Assembly: GCF_011392075.1 (NCBI RefSeq)
Contig: NZ_JAAJBV010000004.1
Coordinates: 62,001 to 126,000 of the forward strand
Direction of reading: 5' to 3'
DNA: 64,000 nucleotides
DNA from: Flavobacterium celericrescens
Lineage (GTDB): Bacteria; Bacteroidota; Bacteroidia; Flavobacteriales; Flavobacteriaceae
In this document: one piece after another, positions 7,689 to 17,172 of the stretch
How positions within the stretch are numbered: the first letter of the stretch is position 1
Layout of the letters: each line of letters starts with the position of its first letter
Made by a program: the position numbers and the translations under genes
The notes under the pieces: generated by a model
Databases searched by the model: none
The model's input: only the letters and a program-made list of their open reading frames with translations
What the model was told of the DNA's origin: nothing

Positions 7689-9680
7689 TTATTTTTTTAT
7701 TTCAATTACAATTTTAGTACCTTTTTCTGAAGAAGAAATAACTGAAATTCCACCAATTGCTTTGCTTCTTTCTATAATGTTATGCAATCCAAAAGCATCT
7801 TTAGATTGTAATGTTTCTTCTACATTAAAACCAATGCCGTTATCAATAATTTCAAGGGTAATTTTCTCTGAAGTTTCTATAATTGATATTTTAGCCGCAA
7901 TGGCATTAGCATATTTGATGATGTTGGTTACAGCTTCTTGAACTATGCGGTAAACTTGCAGCTCTTTTTCAGAAGATAAACTACTCTGATAATTAAATTC
8001 GGAAGAAATCATGAATTGATGTGTATTTTCAATACGTTCAATGAATTGTTCTAAACTATTTACTAAGCCAATTTTTTCGAACAAAACAGGATGCAAATTT
8101 CTACTAATAGCTCGAATATCATTAATTATTGTATCTACTTTTTCATTTAACTGAAAATGATTGACTTCAAATGAATTTTTTAAGGCAAGTAATTCGTGAC
8201 TAACACTATCATGTAAATCGGAAGCAATTCGTTTGCGTTCCTCTTCGGTTTTATCAAGTAAGTTTTTAGTAAATTGTTGCGATTGTTCTTTCTCTTTAAA
8301 TAATTTCATTTGTTTTTGTTTTAAAAAGTAAATAAAAACACTCAATATTGAGGCTATGAAAACCAGTGCTAAAGCAAAAATAGTAGTGTTTTTCTTTGAG
8401 ATGGTTTCATGCTGAAGCTGAATTTTTTGCTCTTTTTCTTTAGTTTCATATTTAGCAGCAAGGGCCAAATTTTCTAATTTATTTTGAATATTTGATAAAC
8501 TATCTTTTGTTCTGTAGGCTTCTTTTGTATAAAAAACAGCTTTTTCAAATTCTTTATTTTGAATCGCTTTTTCTAGTAAAACAGTATAAAATAAATTGGC
8601 GCGTTCGTAGTTTTCGTTGGCAAGAAGATTTGGAAGTGCTTTTTCAATATAGCTAGTATTACAGTTTTTCACATCATTTTTTATTTCATATAATGCTAAA
8701 GCTGCTTGATAATCATTTTGCCAATTTTGAGAAGTATTTCTCGCAGCAACGGGTCTAATTCTATCTAAAACGATTTTTGCTTCCTTGGTTTTGTTCTCAT
8801 TCAATAAAGCTTCAATTTCATAATCTGATAGACAAAGTAACAATACATCGCTGTCAAATTTACTGTCTAAATATTCTTTATAAGTAGTATGGATGTAATT
8901 GTTTTTTAATTGCGTTTTGCCAAAAAAACCATAAACAGAGCATTTATTGTATTTAGCCATAAAATAATCATAGGTGTTTCCTTCTTCTTTGAATACTTTT
9001 ATGGCTTCATTAGCACTGCTAATTGCTTTTTCAAAAGAGCCATTTGCTTTATAAATGTTGATATAATTCAAATGTACTGAAACAATACTTTCTTTATCTC
9101 TAATTCTTTCAGAATAAATTCTTGATTTTTCATTGGCTTCAATGCTAAGTTCAATGTCACCAAGTATAAAATAAGTATAAGATAAATCATAGTAAGCACG
9201 CGCTATTTTGTAACAACTCTTATAATCGTTGGGTTCTAATGCTGTGATTTTTAAGAAGTAGTCCTTTGCTTTTTTTACGTTGTCTCTGTCAAATTCTAAA
9301 TTTGCGTAATAATTGTCTATATGCGTAGTTTTTAAAGCGGGTAATTTGTTCCTATATTTTAAATTAAATGCATCAACTGTTTCAGTTAATCTTGGGTCAA
9401 AATCATAAAAATAGACAAACTTGGTTGTAATTACATCCAATATCTTTGAAGCATTAAGATATTCTTTATTAGCTAATTTAGTATTGTAATATTTAAAAAA
9501 GACTTTTAAATAGTGCTCTTTATCCTCCTGATAGTTGTCGTTTTGTCTCAACCAAACTTTTGTTGAATCTTCTTTAGGGGGAGTTACTTTTTCAAAATAG
9601 AAATTCTCTTTTTTGTCTTCACAGCTAATACTTACTATGATTAGTGTTAAAAGAAATGTGTATTTTTTTAGGGTTAACAT
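7689..9680 (-). CDS. TPR-containing sensor histidine kinase (HisKA_3 type), lipoprotein-like N-terminus
   Basis: A 663-residue kinase. The chosen start is the ATG at 9680, because it gives a clean lipoprotein-like signal (charged start, hydrophobic run, SISC at residue 11-14) and the longer form would start at a TTG 27 bases upstream. The order is: periplasmic TPR-like repeats (about 50-390), one transmembrane helix (about 430-450), a coiled coil, the HisKA_3 phosphorylation motif SDLHDSVSHE, then an HATPase domain with DNGIGF. This is the NarX/DesK-like class that pairs with LuxR-type regulators, matching the downstream gene. The signal sensed is unknown. The gene is divergent from the LamG T9SS protein gene. 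Confidence 0.92.
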   Translation of the reverse strand: MLTLKKYTFLLTLIIVSISCEDKKENFYFEKVTPPKEDSTKVWLRQNDNYQEDKEHYLKVFFKYYNTKLANKEYLNASKILDVITTKFVYFYDFDPRLTETVDAFNLKYRNKLPALKTTHIDNYYANLEFDRDNVKKAKDYFLKITALEPNDYKSCYKIARAYYDLSYTYFILGDIELSIEANEKSRIYSERIRDKESIVSVHLNYINIYKANGSFEKAISSANEAIKVFKEEGNTYDYFMAKYNKCSVYGFFGKTQLKNNYIHTTYKEYLDSKFDSDVLLLCLSDYEIEALLNENKTKEAKIVLDRIRPVAARNTSQNWQNDYQAALALYEIKNDVKNCNTSYIEKALPNLLANENYERANLFYTVLLEKAIQNKEFEKAVFYTKEAYRTKDSLSNIQNKLENLALAAKYETKEKEQKIQLQHETISKKNTTIFALALVFIASILSVFIYFLKQKQMKLFKEKEQSQQFTKNLLDKTEEERKRIASDLHDSVSHELLALKNSFEVNHFQLNEKVDTIINDIRAISRNLHPVLFEKIGLVNSLEQFIERIENTHQFMISSEFNYQSSLSSEKELQVYRIVQEAVTNIIKYANAIAAKISIIETSEKITLEIIDNGIGFNVEETLQSKDAFGLHNIIERSKAIGGISVISSSEKGTKIVIEIKK

Positions 9681-9810
9681 GTATTGTTTTTTTACAAATG
9701 TATTCAATTCTGTAAAGAAAAAAAGTAGCTATTGCATTTCAGGGGTTACCCCTTACATAAATATTTAAGAGATTGATACAATTTTGTATTCAAATCAAAA
9801 AGATATAACA

Positions 9811-11997
9811 ATGAAAACAAAATTACTATTTAAATTAAAAATGCTAACGCTTTTAAGTTTCAGTTTTAGTACTCAATTTGGTCTTGCTCAACAAGGAGAA
9901 ACACTACATTTTGACGGCTCTGACGATTATGTTATGTGTGGGAGTTTTTTGCCAACGTCATATACAAAAGAAGCTTGGATTTACATTTCAAATTTTAATG
10001 TTTCCAATAATATTATTTCGGGAGGAAATGCAGATGGTCAACATGCTTTGTTTATCCCTAATTATTCAGGAAATAAACTAAGTGCAGGTCATAATGGTGC
10101 ATGGGAAGCTGTTCAAGATCCCAATCCACTAATTATAAATACGTGGTACCATGTAGCAGTAACTTATGATGCTGCAACTACAACAATGAAATTGTATAAA
10201 AACGGTAATTTGGTGGCTACTAATACAAACGTACCTCAAGTATTGAATGGCAATATAATTCGATTAGGTTCTTTTGATGATGGTGCTAACGTATTCAATG
10301 GAAGAATGGATGAAGTAAGAATTTGGGACAGAGTTTTAACAACTTGTGAATTACAATATAATAAAGATGCGGAATTAGCTGTCGGACAAACGGGTTTAGT
10401 AGCTTATTATAAATGCAATCAAGGAACTGCAAATCAAGATAACGGTGGAGAAATTGATTTAATAGATTCAACAACAAATGGATATGATGGCGCAATAATT
10501 AATTTTCAGTTAAATGGAACTACTTCTAATTTTGTTGCTCCAGGTAGTCCAGCAAATGGAGTTTCAGGAACTTTATATAACTCATTAAACGTAAATACTT
10601 CACAAAGTTTTTGCAATGCAGCACAAGTTTTAGATTTGACAGCAACTGGTTCTGGAACAATTAACTGGTATGATGTTGCAACAGGAGGAACGCCATTGAC
10701 TAGTACACAAAATTTAGCAACAGGCAATTACTATGTTTCTCAAACTACTGGAACATGTGAGTCGGATAGGATAGCCGTGAGCGTTGTGGTAAATATTACT
10801 TCAGCACCTACAGCACCTGCGAACCAAACGTTTGATGCTAATGCAACAATTGCAAATTTAGTAGCTACTGGATCTAATTTGAAATGGTTTTCACAAGCAT
10901 CTGGAGGTGTAGAATATAATATAACGGATATTTTAACAACAGGAACATATTATGTTTCTCAAACCGATAATGGTTGTGAAAGCTCAAGAACTTCAGTAAA
11001 TGTAACCATTAATGGAGGCTCACTACATTTTGATGATTCTAATGATAGAATTACTTTAGGTACAGCAATTAATGCCGTTATTGATCCCATCAATACAATA
11101 ACAGTTGAAGCTTGGGTTTATAATACGTCTTTTAACAACGCATTTGGTTATAATTTGGGGTCTATCATTGGAAATTACAATACCTTTAATGTTGATATGC
11201 AATTTATGTTACGAAGAGACGGGACTGCTTATCAGTTTTGGGTTAACGATAGTAATGGAACCAATTTCAAGGCAGTTTCTGTGTCGGATTTAGCCGTGCT
11301 AAACCAATGGCAACATGTGGCTGCTGTATGGAATGGGTCTGATTTAAAATTATACCTTAATGGTGTTTTAGTTGGAACAACTACAGGAGTAACGGGAGCC
11401 AGCTTTAAATCACTATCGAGTAACCCAATTCATATTGGAACGAACTTATCTAATGAAAAATACACAGGTAATATCGACGAAATCAGAATTTGGTCAAGAG
11501 CTTTAACTGCTCCAGAAATACTTAATAATATGAATTGTGAATTGGGCGCTTCGCAAACAGGATTAGTGGCTTACTACAAATTCAACCAAGGATTTGGAGG
11601 CGGAAACAATACAGGTTTAACAGCATTAACCGATTCGAGTGGAAACAATTACAACGGTGCATTAAACAATTTTGCGTTAAATGGCGGCACTTCAAATTGG
11701 TCAAATATTGCAGCGGTTACTACTGGAAATACTTGCTCTACATTCCTAAATACAACCTCATTTGATGAATCTAATTTAAGTTTGTACCCAAATCCAACTT
11801 CAGGAATCGTAAACATTTCTTATGATAAAGAAATTTCTAATGTATCAGTTTATAATTTATTAGGGCAAAATGTTTTAAACCAAGAAGGTAAAGGTTTAGA
11901 AATACAATTAGACTTGTCAACACTTGCTTCTGCAACTTATTTTGTGAAAATAACTTCTGAGGGAGCAACAAAAACTATAAAAGTTATTAAGCAATAA
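9811..11997 (+). CDS. Secreted LamG-domain protein with T9SS type A sorting domain
   Basis: A 728-residue exported protein. I chose the ATG at 9811 because it begins a classic signal peptide (MKTKLLFKLKML... to GLAQ); the longer form begins at a TTG at 9784. Domains in order: a LamG/concanavalin-like lectin domain (about 20-200), two Ig-like repeats with the pattern INWYDVATGG...YYVSQT (about 245-400), a second LamG domain (about 405-625) and a C-terminal T9SS type A sorting domain (LSLYPNPTSG to the end). It is expected at the cell surface or secreted, probably binding a glycan or protein. The substrate is unknown. A hairpin terminator follows. Confidence 0.92.
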   Translation: MKTKLLFKLKMLTLLSFSFSTQFGLAQQGETLHFDGSDDYVMCGSFLPTSYTKEAWIYISNFNVSNNIISGGNADGQHALFIPNYSGNKLSAGHNGAWEAVQDPNPLIINTWYHVAVTYDAATTTMKLYKNGNLVATNTNVPQVLNGNIIRLGSFDDGANVFNGRMDEVRIWDRVLTTCELQYNKDAELAVGQTGLVAYYKCNQGTANQDNGGEIDLIDSTTNGYDGAIINFQLNGTTSNFVAPGSPANGVSGTLYNSLNVNTSQSFCNAAQVLDLTATGSGTINWYDVATGGTPLTSTQNLATGNYYVSQTTGTCESDRIAVSVVVNITSAPTAPANQTFDANATIANLVATGSNLKWFSQASGGVEYNITDILTTGTYYVSQTDNGCESSRTSVNVTINGGSLHFDDSNDRITLGTAINAVIDPINTITVEAWVYNTSFNNAFGYNLGSIIGNYNTFNVDMQFMLRRDGTAYQFWVNDSNGTNFKAVSVSDLAVLNQWQHVAAVWNGSDLKLYLNGVLVGTTTGVTGASFKSLSSNPIHIGTNLSNEKYTGNIDEIRIWSRALTAPEILNNMNCELGASQTGLVAYYKFNQGFGGGNNTGLTALTDSSGNNYNGALNNFALNGGTSNWSNIAAVTTGNTCSTFLNTTSFDESNLSLYPNPTSGIVNISYDKEISNVSVYNLLGQNVLNQEGKGLEIQLDLSTLASATYFVKITSEGATKTIKVIKQ

Positions 11998-12028
11998 AAC
12001 TCCATAGATTATAGTTGATTAAGCAAAT

Positions 12029-12052
12029 AAAACCGTCTTTATAGGCGGTTTT
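12029..12052 (+). terminator. Terminator after the LamG protein gene
   Basis: A stem AAAACCGTC / GGCGGTTTT (one G-U pair) around a TTTATA loop, followed by a T-rich stretch. Confidence 0.75.
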
Positions 12053-12071
12053 TGTTTTTAGATTAATGTGT

Positions 12072-12079
12072 TACCTTTG
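12072..12079 (+). promoter_or_regulatory. -7 element TACCTTTG for the sugar O-acetyltransferase gene
   Basis: A perfect TAnnTTTG match 17 bases before the ATG at 12097. Confidence 0.6.
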
Positions 12080-12096
12080 AATAATAATACTAAAAA

Positions 12097-12654
12097 ATGA
12101 AAACCGAAAAAGAAAAAATGCTCTCAGGAGAAAACTATTTTTCCAATGATAAAGAGTTGGTTTTAGAGCGAACGAAAGCTAAGAGATTACTTCATAAATT
12201 AAATGTTACAGAATATTTAATGAACGGAAACGCTCGAGCTATTTTAAAAGAATTATTACCTAATGCGAACAAAAGAATATATATCGAGCCGCCATTTCAT
12301 TGCGATTACGGATACAATATTCATTCTGGCGAAATGGTTTATTTTAATGTGAATTGTGTTGTTTTAGATGTAGCAAAAGTAACTATTGGTAATAACGTAT
12401 TCATTGGGCCAGGCGTTCATATTTATACCGCAACGCATCCTACAAATGCAATTGAAAGAAGAACCATTGAATTTGCAAAACCTGTTTCCATAGGTAACGA
12501 TTGTTGGATAGGAGGAAACACAGTAATTTGTCCAGGTGTTACAATTGGTGATGGTTGTACCATTGGCGCAGGTTCTGTAGTAACTAAAGATATTCCAGCC
12601 AATTCATTAGCTCTTGGAAATCCAGCTAAAGTGATTCGAAAATTGAATGAATAA
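12097..12654 (+). CDS. Sugar O-acetyltransferase (maltose/galactoside acetyltransferase family)
   Basis: A 185-residue acetyl-CoA-dependent transferase of the left-handed beta-helix family. The N-terminal Mac domain (MLSGENYFSNDKEL onward) is present, then hexapeptide repeats from about residue 85. The catalytic His is His114 in TATHPTNA. The ending SLALGNPAKVIRKL is the usual cap. The family acetylates maltose, glucose or galactosides, and the true acceptor is not clear here. It stands alone, with its own promoter and terminator. Confidence 0.93.
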   Translation: MKTEKEKMLSGENYFSNDKELVLERTKAKRLLHKLNVTEYLMNGNARAILKELLPNANKRIYIEPPFHCDYGYNIHSGEMVYFNVNCVVLDVAKVTIGNNVFIGPGVHIYTATHPTNAIERRTIEFAKPVSIGNDCWIGGNTVICPGVTIGDGCTIGAGSVVTKDIPANSLALGNPAKVIRKLNE

Positions 12655-12657
12655 AAA

Positions 12658-12680
12658 AACCGATGCGTTACACATCGGTT
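12658..12680. terminator. Bidirectional terminator, O-acetyltransferase / U32 gene
   Basis: An 8-bp perfect stem AACCGATG / CATCGGTT with a 7-base loop, flanked by an A-run. It sits between convergent genes and is best placed to stop minus-strand transcription. Confidence 0.6.
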
Positions 12681-12686
12681 GCTATA

Positions 12687-14558
12687 TTAATGAAAGTGAT
12701 CTTCTTCAATTTCGAATTCGGCATCTTTTTCCCAAATTTCCATTTCACAAGGTTTGCAATTGAATTTTAGTTTGTATTCCAATTCACCTTGCTTTAAAAC
12801 CAAAGGTTCTTTTACTTTTTTATCCATGTTTTCACGATGGTATTTTGGACAACGTTCTAATTCGTATTTGATGCAATATTTGGTTGTCATTACACGAGAT
12901 TTTCCTGGATCCCATTGCAATTCGAATGCTTTTTCAATTTCGGTTACGCCATGACGTTCGTAGAATTTACGAGCGGTTTTGTTGGCAACATTGTACATGA
13001 AATCCAATTTTGTTTCTGGATAAGGATGTGATGTTTTTACCAATTGGTGTTCTTTTCGAACATAATTTTTCAAACGAATTTCTGATAATTGTTCGTAAAC
13101 CGTTCTTCGCATTTCATTGATTTTCGAAATAGGAAGAAACCAATTTCCAGAAAATTCAATCGTAATTTCATCAGCGGTATAAGGTGTAAAACCAGTTTTT
13201 GCTAAGTTGATTTTGAAATTTTCAGCTAAAGATTCGTTGTTTTTTGTTTGTTCTTTTGGGTGAACTAAATTTACAACGCTTACATTTTCGTCTTCGTCAG
13301 TTGCGATTAATTCAAAACCAGTTTCATTTTCTTTTAATAGTAAAGTCGTGCTGATTTTTCGAACCGCACTATCTTCTCTTTCTACTAATTTGATGAAAGC
13401 AGCGTCGTTATTTCTATAAATGAAAGTACCTTCTTTGATTTCTTTCAATACGTTGGGATAAACGATTCCGTTTTCGGCACGGTTAACATAAATTCCTTCA
13501 GCTTCGTTTTTTTCGTTGATAAAACACAATCCGTCACCATTATTTAATAATTCACCATTTTCAATTACATATGAATTTCCAATGGTTTTAATTAATTTTC
13601 CAATGTATTGTCCTTTTGATTTTGGACTTTCCCAAGAGCCAATCGCTTGATGTCTTTCGTTTACAAAATAATCAGTATAACCACGATTAAAAGTTCTATC
13701 TAAAGCCGAATCAAAGGTATATGTACAGCTTCCAGAAGAAGCCTTTGTGTATTTATCGCTATTTTCGTTTAAAAAGCTATCTAATTTTTGACGTAAATAA
13801 GAAACGTTATTTTTTACATAAACAATATCTTTCAAGCGCCCTTCAATTTTAAACGAAACAATTCCGGCTTCTATTAAATTTGGAACTTGTTCAGTGACAT
13901 CAAAATCTTTAATCGAAAGTAAGTGACTGTTTTTGATTAAAGTATCGCCATTTCCATCAATTAAATTATAAGGTAAACGACAATTTTGTGCACAAGAACC
14001 ACGGTTTGCCGAACGTTCGCCATTGGCAACACTCATATAACAATTTCCACTAAATGAAACACATAAAGCACCTGTTACAAAAAACTCTAATTCCACATCG
14101 GTTGCCTGACTAATTTCTTTAATCTGGTGCAGGTTTAATTCACGGGCTAAAACTACCCTTTGAATTCCAGCATCAGCTAAGAATTTGATTTTATCGGCAT
14201 CTCTGTTGTTAGCTTGTGTGCTGGCATGAAGTGCAATTGGAGGCAATTCCATTTCCATAATCGCCATATCCTGAATGATTAAAGCATCAACACCTGCATC
14301 ATATAATTTCCAAATCAATTGACGACACGTTTCTAATTCATCATCATATAAAATAGTATTGATTACCACAAAAACTTGTACATTATACAAATGTGCATAT
14401 TGCACTAATGCAGCAACGTCTTCTAATGAATTGTGAGCATTTGAACGGGCTCCAAATTGTGGTGCTCCAATGTAAACCGCATCGGCACCCGCGTTAATAG
14501 CGGCAATTCCGGTAAGTAAATCTTTTGCTGGAGCTAAAATTTCAATCTTCTTCTTCAT
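12687..14558 (-). CDS. U32 family protein, RlhA-like (probable 23S rRNA hydroxylation)
   Basis: A 623-residue U32 protein with an N-terminal TIM-barrel-like domain and the family signature FFVTGALCVSFSGNCYMS. Four conserved cysteines are at 166, 173, 189 and 193, the set expected to bind an Fe-S cluster. A long C-terminal extension with further Cys pairs (YELERCPKY, FNCKPCE) makes it match the long type represented by E. coli RlhA (23S rRNA C2501 hydroxylation) rather than the short tRNA type (TrhP). Annotations as collagenase are historical. The exact RNA target is inference. Confidence 0.85.
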   Translation of the reverse strand: MKKKIEILAPAKDLLTGIAAINAGADAVYIGAPQFGARSNAHNSLEDVAALVQYAHLYNVQVFVVINTILYDDELETCRQLIWKLYDAGVDALIIQDMAIMEMELPPIALHASTQANNRDADKIKFLADAGIQRVVLARELNLHQIKEISQATDVELEFFVTGALCVSFSGNCYMSVANGERSANRGSCAQNCRLPYNLIDGNGDTLIKNSHLLSIKDFDVTEQVPNLIEAGIVSFKIEGRLKDIVYVKNNVSYLRQKLDSFLNENSDKYTKASSGSCTYTFDSALDRTFNRGYTDYFVNERHQAIGSWESPKSKGQYIGKLIKTIGNSYVIENGELLNNGDGLCFINEKNEAEGIYVNRAENGIVYPNVLKEIKEGTFIYRNNDAAFIKLVEREDSAVRKISTTLLLKENETGFELIATDEDENVSVVNLVHPKEQTKNNESLAENFKINLAKTGFTPYTADEITIEFSGNWFLPISKINEMRRTVYEQLSEIRLKNYVRKEHQLVKTSHPYPETKLDFMYNVANKTARKFYERHGVTEIEKAFELQWDPGKSRVMTTKYCIKYELERCPKYHRENMDKKVKEPLVLKQGELEYKLKFNCKPCEMEIWEKDAEFEIEEDHFH

Positions 14559-14672
14559 TTGTAAATCTTTAATCTTTCGGGATTTGCCGAAAAAAAGTGT
14601 GCAAAGTTCTTATAAAAAATCCAAGATTTCTAATTCAAATTGGCTTTTTTTGAATTTAGAGCATAAAAAAAA

Positions 14673-14706
14673 CACGAATTGGTTTAATTTAATAAATCAA
14701 TTCGTG
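14673..14706 (-). terminator. Terminator for the aspartate aminotransferase gene
   Basis: A 14-bp stem (14673-14686 with 14693-14706, one G-U pair) around a 6-base loop. On the minus strand it is followed by a run of eight T, 20 bases after the stop codon. Confidence 0.85.
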
Positions 14707-14725
14707 CTAATATATTTGTTGTGAA

Positions 14726-15910
14726 TTAAGAAACCGCTTCTTTGATTCTTCTCATTGCTTCTGTTAACAAAGCTTCGCTTGTTGCGTATGAGAAACGAAT
14801 ACAATTTGGATTTCCAAAAGCGTCTCCTGTTACTGTTGCTACATTTGCTTCCGCTAATAAGAACATTGAGAAATCAGTTGCATTTTTAATTTCGGTTCCT
14901 TTTACGGTTTTACCAAAATAGTACGATACATCAGGAAAAACATAAAACGCTCCTTCTGGAACATTCAATTTGAATCCTGGGATTTCTTTTACTAATCCAA
15001 CAACTAAATCTCTACGGCTTTTGAATGCGGAAACCATTTCGTTTAAAACGCTTGGGTCTGCTTCAACTGCAGTAATCGTTGCTCTTTGTGCAATAGAATT
15101 GGCTCCTGAAGTAACTTGTCCTTGAATTTTAGTACATGCTTTCGCTATGAATTCTGGAGCTCCGATGTAACCAATTCTCCAACCCGTCATGGCAAATGCT
15201 TTCGCAACACCGTTAACCGTAATCGTTCTTTCTAACATTCCAGGAATTGAACCAATACTGCAAAATGTTCCTGAAAAGTTGATATGTTCGTAGATTTCGT
15301 CAGAAACTACATATACGTTTGGATATTTTTCTAAAACTTTAGCTAAAGCTGTTAATTCTTCACGATTATAAACCGAACCACTTGGATTACAAGGCGAACT
15401 GAACCACATCATTTTTGTTTTTGGTGTGATAGCAGCTTCTAATTGTTCTGGTGTAATTTTGAAATCACTTTCAACAGAAGTTGGAACTTCAACTGGGACA
15501 CCACCAGAAAGTTTGATAATTTCGAAATACGAAACCCAATATGGAGCTGGAAGAATTACTTCGTCACCTTCGTTTAACATGACTTGTGCGATGTTGTATA
15601 ACGATTGTTTTGCCCCTGTAGAAACTACAATTTGTGATGGGTTGTAGTCTAAATTATTATCTCTTTTGAATTTTTTGCAAATCGCTTCTTTCAGCTCTAA
15701 GTAACCTTCAACAGGTGTGTAGGTACTGTAGTTTTCGTCGATAGCTTTTTTTGCAGCTTCTTTAATGAATTCAGGAGTGTTGAAATCTGGTTCACCTAAA
15801 CTAAGGCTGATAATGTCTTTTCCTTGTGCTTTTAATTCTCTTGCCAAAGCCGCCATAGCTAAAGTTTGAGATACGGCTAAGTTGTTGATTCTGTCCGATA
15901 ACGGGTTCAT
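14726..15910 (-). CDS. Pyridoxal-phosphate aminotransferase, aspartate aminotransferase type
   Basis: A 394-residue fold-type I aminotransferase (AspC/AatA-like class I, gamma subgroup). The PLP lysine is Lys237 in VAKAFAMTGWRIGY, with Asp204 and Tyr207 in SDEIYE, Asn175 in CNPSGSV and the substrate-carboxylate Arg in NCIRFSYATS. It interconverts aspartate/2-oxoglutarate and oxaloacetate/glutamate; the subgroup sometimes also acts on other amino acids. It has its own terminator and stands alone. Confidence 0.92.
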   Translation of the reverse strand: MNPLSDRINNLAVSQTLAMAALARELKAQGKDIISLSLGEPDFNTPEFIKEAAKKAIDENYSTYTPVEGYLELKEAICKKFKRDNNLDYNPSQIVVSTGAKQSLYNIAQVMLNEGDEVILPAPYWVSYFEIIKLSGGVPVEVPTSVESDFKITPEQLEAAITPKTKMMWFSSPCNPSGSVYNREELTALAKVLEKYPNVYVVSDEIYEHINFSGTFCSIGSIPGMLERTITVNGVAKAFAMTGWRIGYIGAPEFIAKACTKIQGQVTSGANSIAQRATITAVEADPSVLNEMVSAFKSRRDLVVGLVKEIPGFKLNVPEGAFYVFPDVSYYFGKTVKGTEIKNATDFSMFLLAEANVATVTGDAFGNPNCIRFSYATSEALLTEAMRRIKEAVS

Positions 15911-15939
15911 TGTGTGTTAGTTATTATAGTTAATACAAA

Positions 15940-15959
15940 AGACGCGATTCCTCGCGTCT
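15940..15959 (-). terminator. Terminator for the fatty acid desaturase gene
   Basis: An 8-bp GC-rich stem AGACGCGA / TCGCGTCT with loop TTCC. On the minus strand it is followed by a short T-run. Confidence 0.75.
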
Positions 15960-15970
15960 CTCTATTTTTA

Positions 15971-17065
15971 TTATGCTAATTGTGGTTTTCTTCCTAGTTC
16001 TCTCAAATGCTTGAAGTGAGATGCAATTGCCGCTCGAGTAGTTTTAAACTCATGATACGGTAAGTTACATTCCGCTGCTGTTTGTTTTACAATTTCAGCA
16101 ATTTTATTATAGTGAATGTGGCTTATATTTGGGAAAATATGGTGTTCAATTTGATGGTTTAATCCACCTGTGTAATAATTTACAATCCAATTTTTTGGAG
16201 CAAAATTAGCTGTGGTAAATAACTGATGAACTGCCCAAGTGTTTTCGATTTCTCCATTTTCATCTGGCATTGGATTTACAGTGTCTTCTACAACGTGTGC
16301 TAATTGGAATACAACACTTAAAATTAATCCAGCAGTGTAATGCATTACAACGAAACCTAAAATAACTTTCCACCAAGTAACCCCTAAAATCATTGGTAAT
16401 GCTAACCAAATTGAAAAGTAAATTATTTTTGTAATTACTAGTGTTGTCCAAAGTATGGTTGGTTTTTTGAATTCACCATAAGATAATTTTCTTTTTAAGT
16501 AACGCTTCATCTGTAAGAAATCAGTTGTGATAGCCCAGTTAAACGTTAATAATCCGTATAAGAAAACTGAATAGTAATGTTGAAATCTGTGGTGACTGTA
16601 CCATTTTGCGGTTTTAGAAAAACGTAAAATTCTTCCCGCTTCTAAGTCTTCATCGTGACCGATAATGTTAGTATACGTATGATGTAAAACATTGTGTTGT
16701 ACTTGCCAGTTGTAAACATTTCCAGCTAAGATGTAGATACTTCCGCCCATTAATTTGTTTACCCAAGATTTGGTTGAGTATGCGCCGTGATTACCATCGT
16801 GCATTACATTCATTCCAACGCCGGCCATTCCAACACCAATTACTACGTTAAGTAATAAATAAGTCCAAAAAGGCATGTCCATTGCAAGTAAAAAGAAATA
16901 AGGTGTTAAGAAAAGGGCAAACATCACTATAGTTTTCAAGTGAAGTTTCCAGTTTCCTGTTTTATCTATCTTGTTTTCTTTGAAATAATCGTTTACTCTT
17001 TTATTTAATGTTCTGAAAAATTTCAGATTATCGTTTTTTGAAAAAACTGGAGCTTGTGTATTCAT
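15971..17065 (-). CDS. Membrane fatty acid desaturase (linoleoyl-CoA desaturase-like)
   Basis: A 364-residue membrane di-iron desaturase. The three His boxes are complete: HDGNH (89-93), HNVLHH (124-129) and QIEHH (305-309), the last with Gln in first position as in front-end (delta-6-like) desaturases. There are about four transmembrane segments and no fused cytochrome b5. It should introduce a double bond into membrane acyl chains. The start is ATG at 17065: the longer form begins with TTG at 17089, inside the -7 box at 17087-17094, and so cannot be in the mRNA. Confidence 0.92.
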   Translation of the reverse strand: MNTQAPVFSKNDNLKFFRTLNKRVNDYFKENKIDKTGNWKLHLKTIVMFALFLTPYFFLLAMDMPFWTYLLLNVVIGVGMAGVGMNVMHDGNHGAYSTKSWVNKLMGGSIYILAGNVYNWQVQHNVLHHTYTNIIGHDEDLEAGRILRFSKTAKWYSHHRFQHYYSVFLYGLLTFNWAITTDFLQMKRYLKRKLSYGEFKKPTILWTTLVITKIIYFSIWLALPMILGVTWWKVILGFVVMHYTAGLILSVVFQLAHVVEDTVNPMPDENGEIENTWAVHQLFTTANFAPKNWIVNYYTGGLNHQIEHHIFPNISHIHYNKIAEIVKQTAAECNLPYHEFKTTRAAIASHFKHLRELGRKPQLA

Positions 17066-17086
17066 AATTTTGAATTCAAATTTTGC

Positions 17087-17094
17087 CAAAGATA
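17087..17094 (-). promoter_or_regulatory. -7 element TATCTTTG for the desaturase gene
   Basis: A perfect TAnnTTTG match on the minus strand, 21 bases before the ATG. It overlaps the upstream TTG of the longer reading frame and so settles the start. Confidence 0.65.
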
Positions 17095-17149
17095 ATTATT
17101 ATAATTTTTTCATTTATGATATTAGTCATTTTTTATTCACTAAAAAACG

Positions 17150-17157
17150 TATTTTTG
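17150..17157 (+). promoter_or_regulatory. -7 element TATTTTTG for rsmG
   Basis: A perfect TAnnTTTG match 15 bases before the rsmG ATG, in the gap shared with the divergent desaturase gene. Confidence 0.6.
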
Positions 17158-17172
17158 TGCAAAATTTAACGA

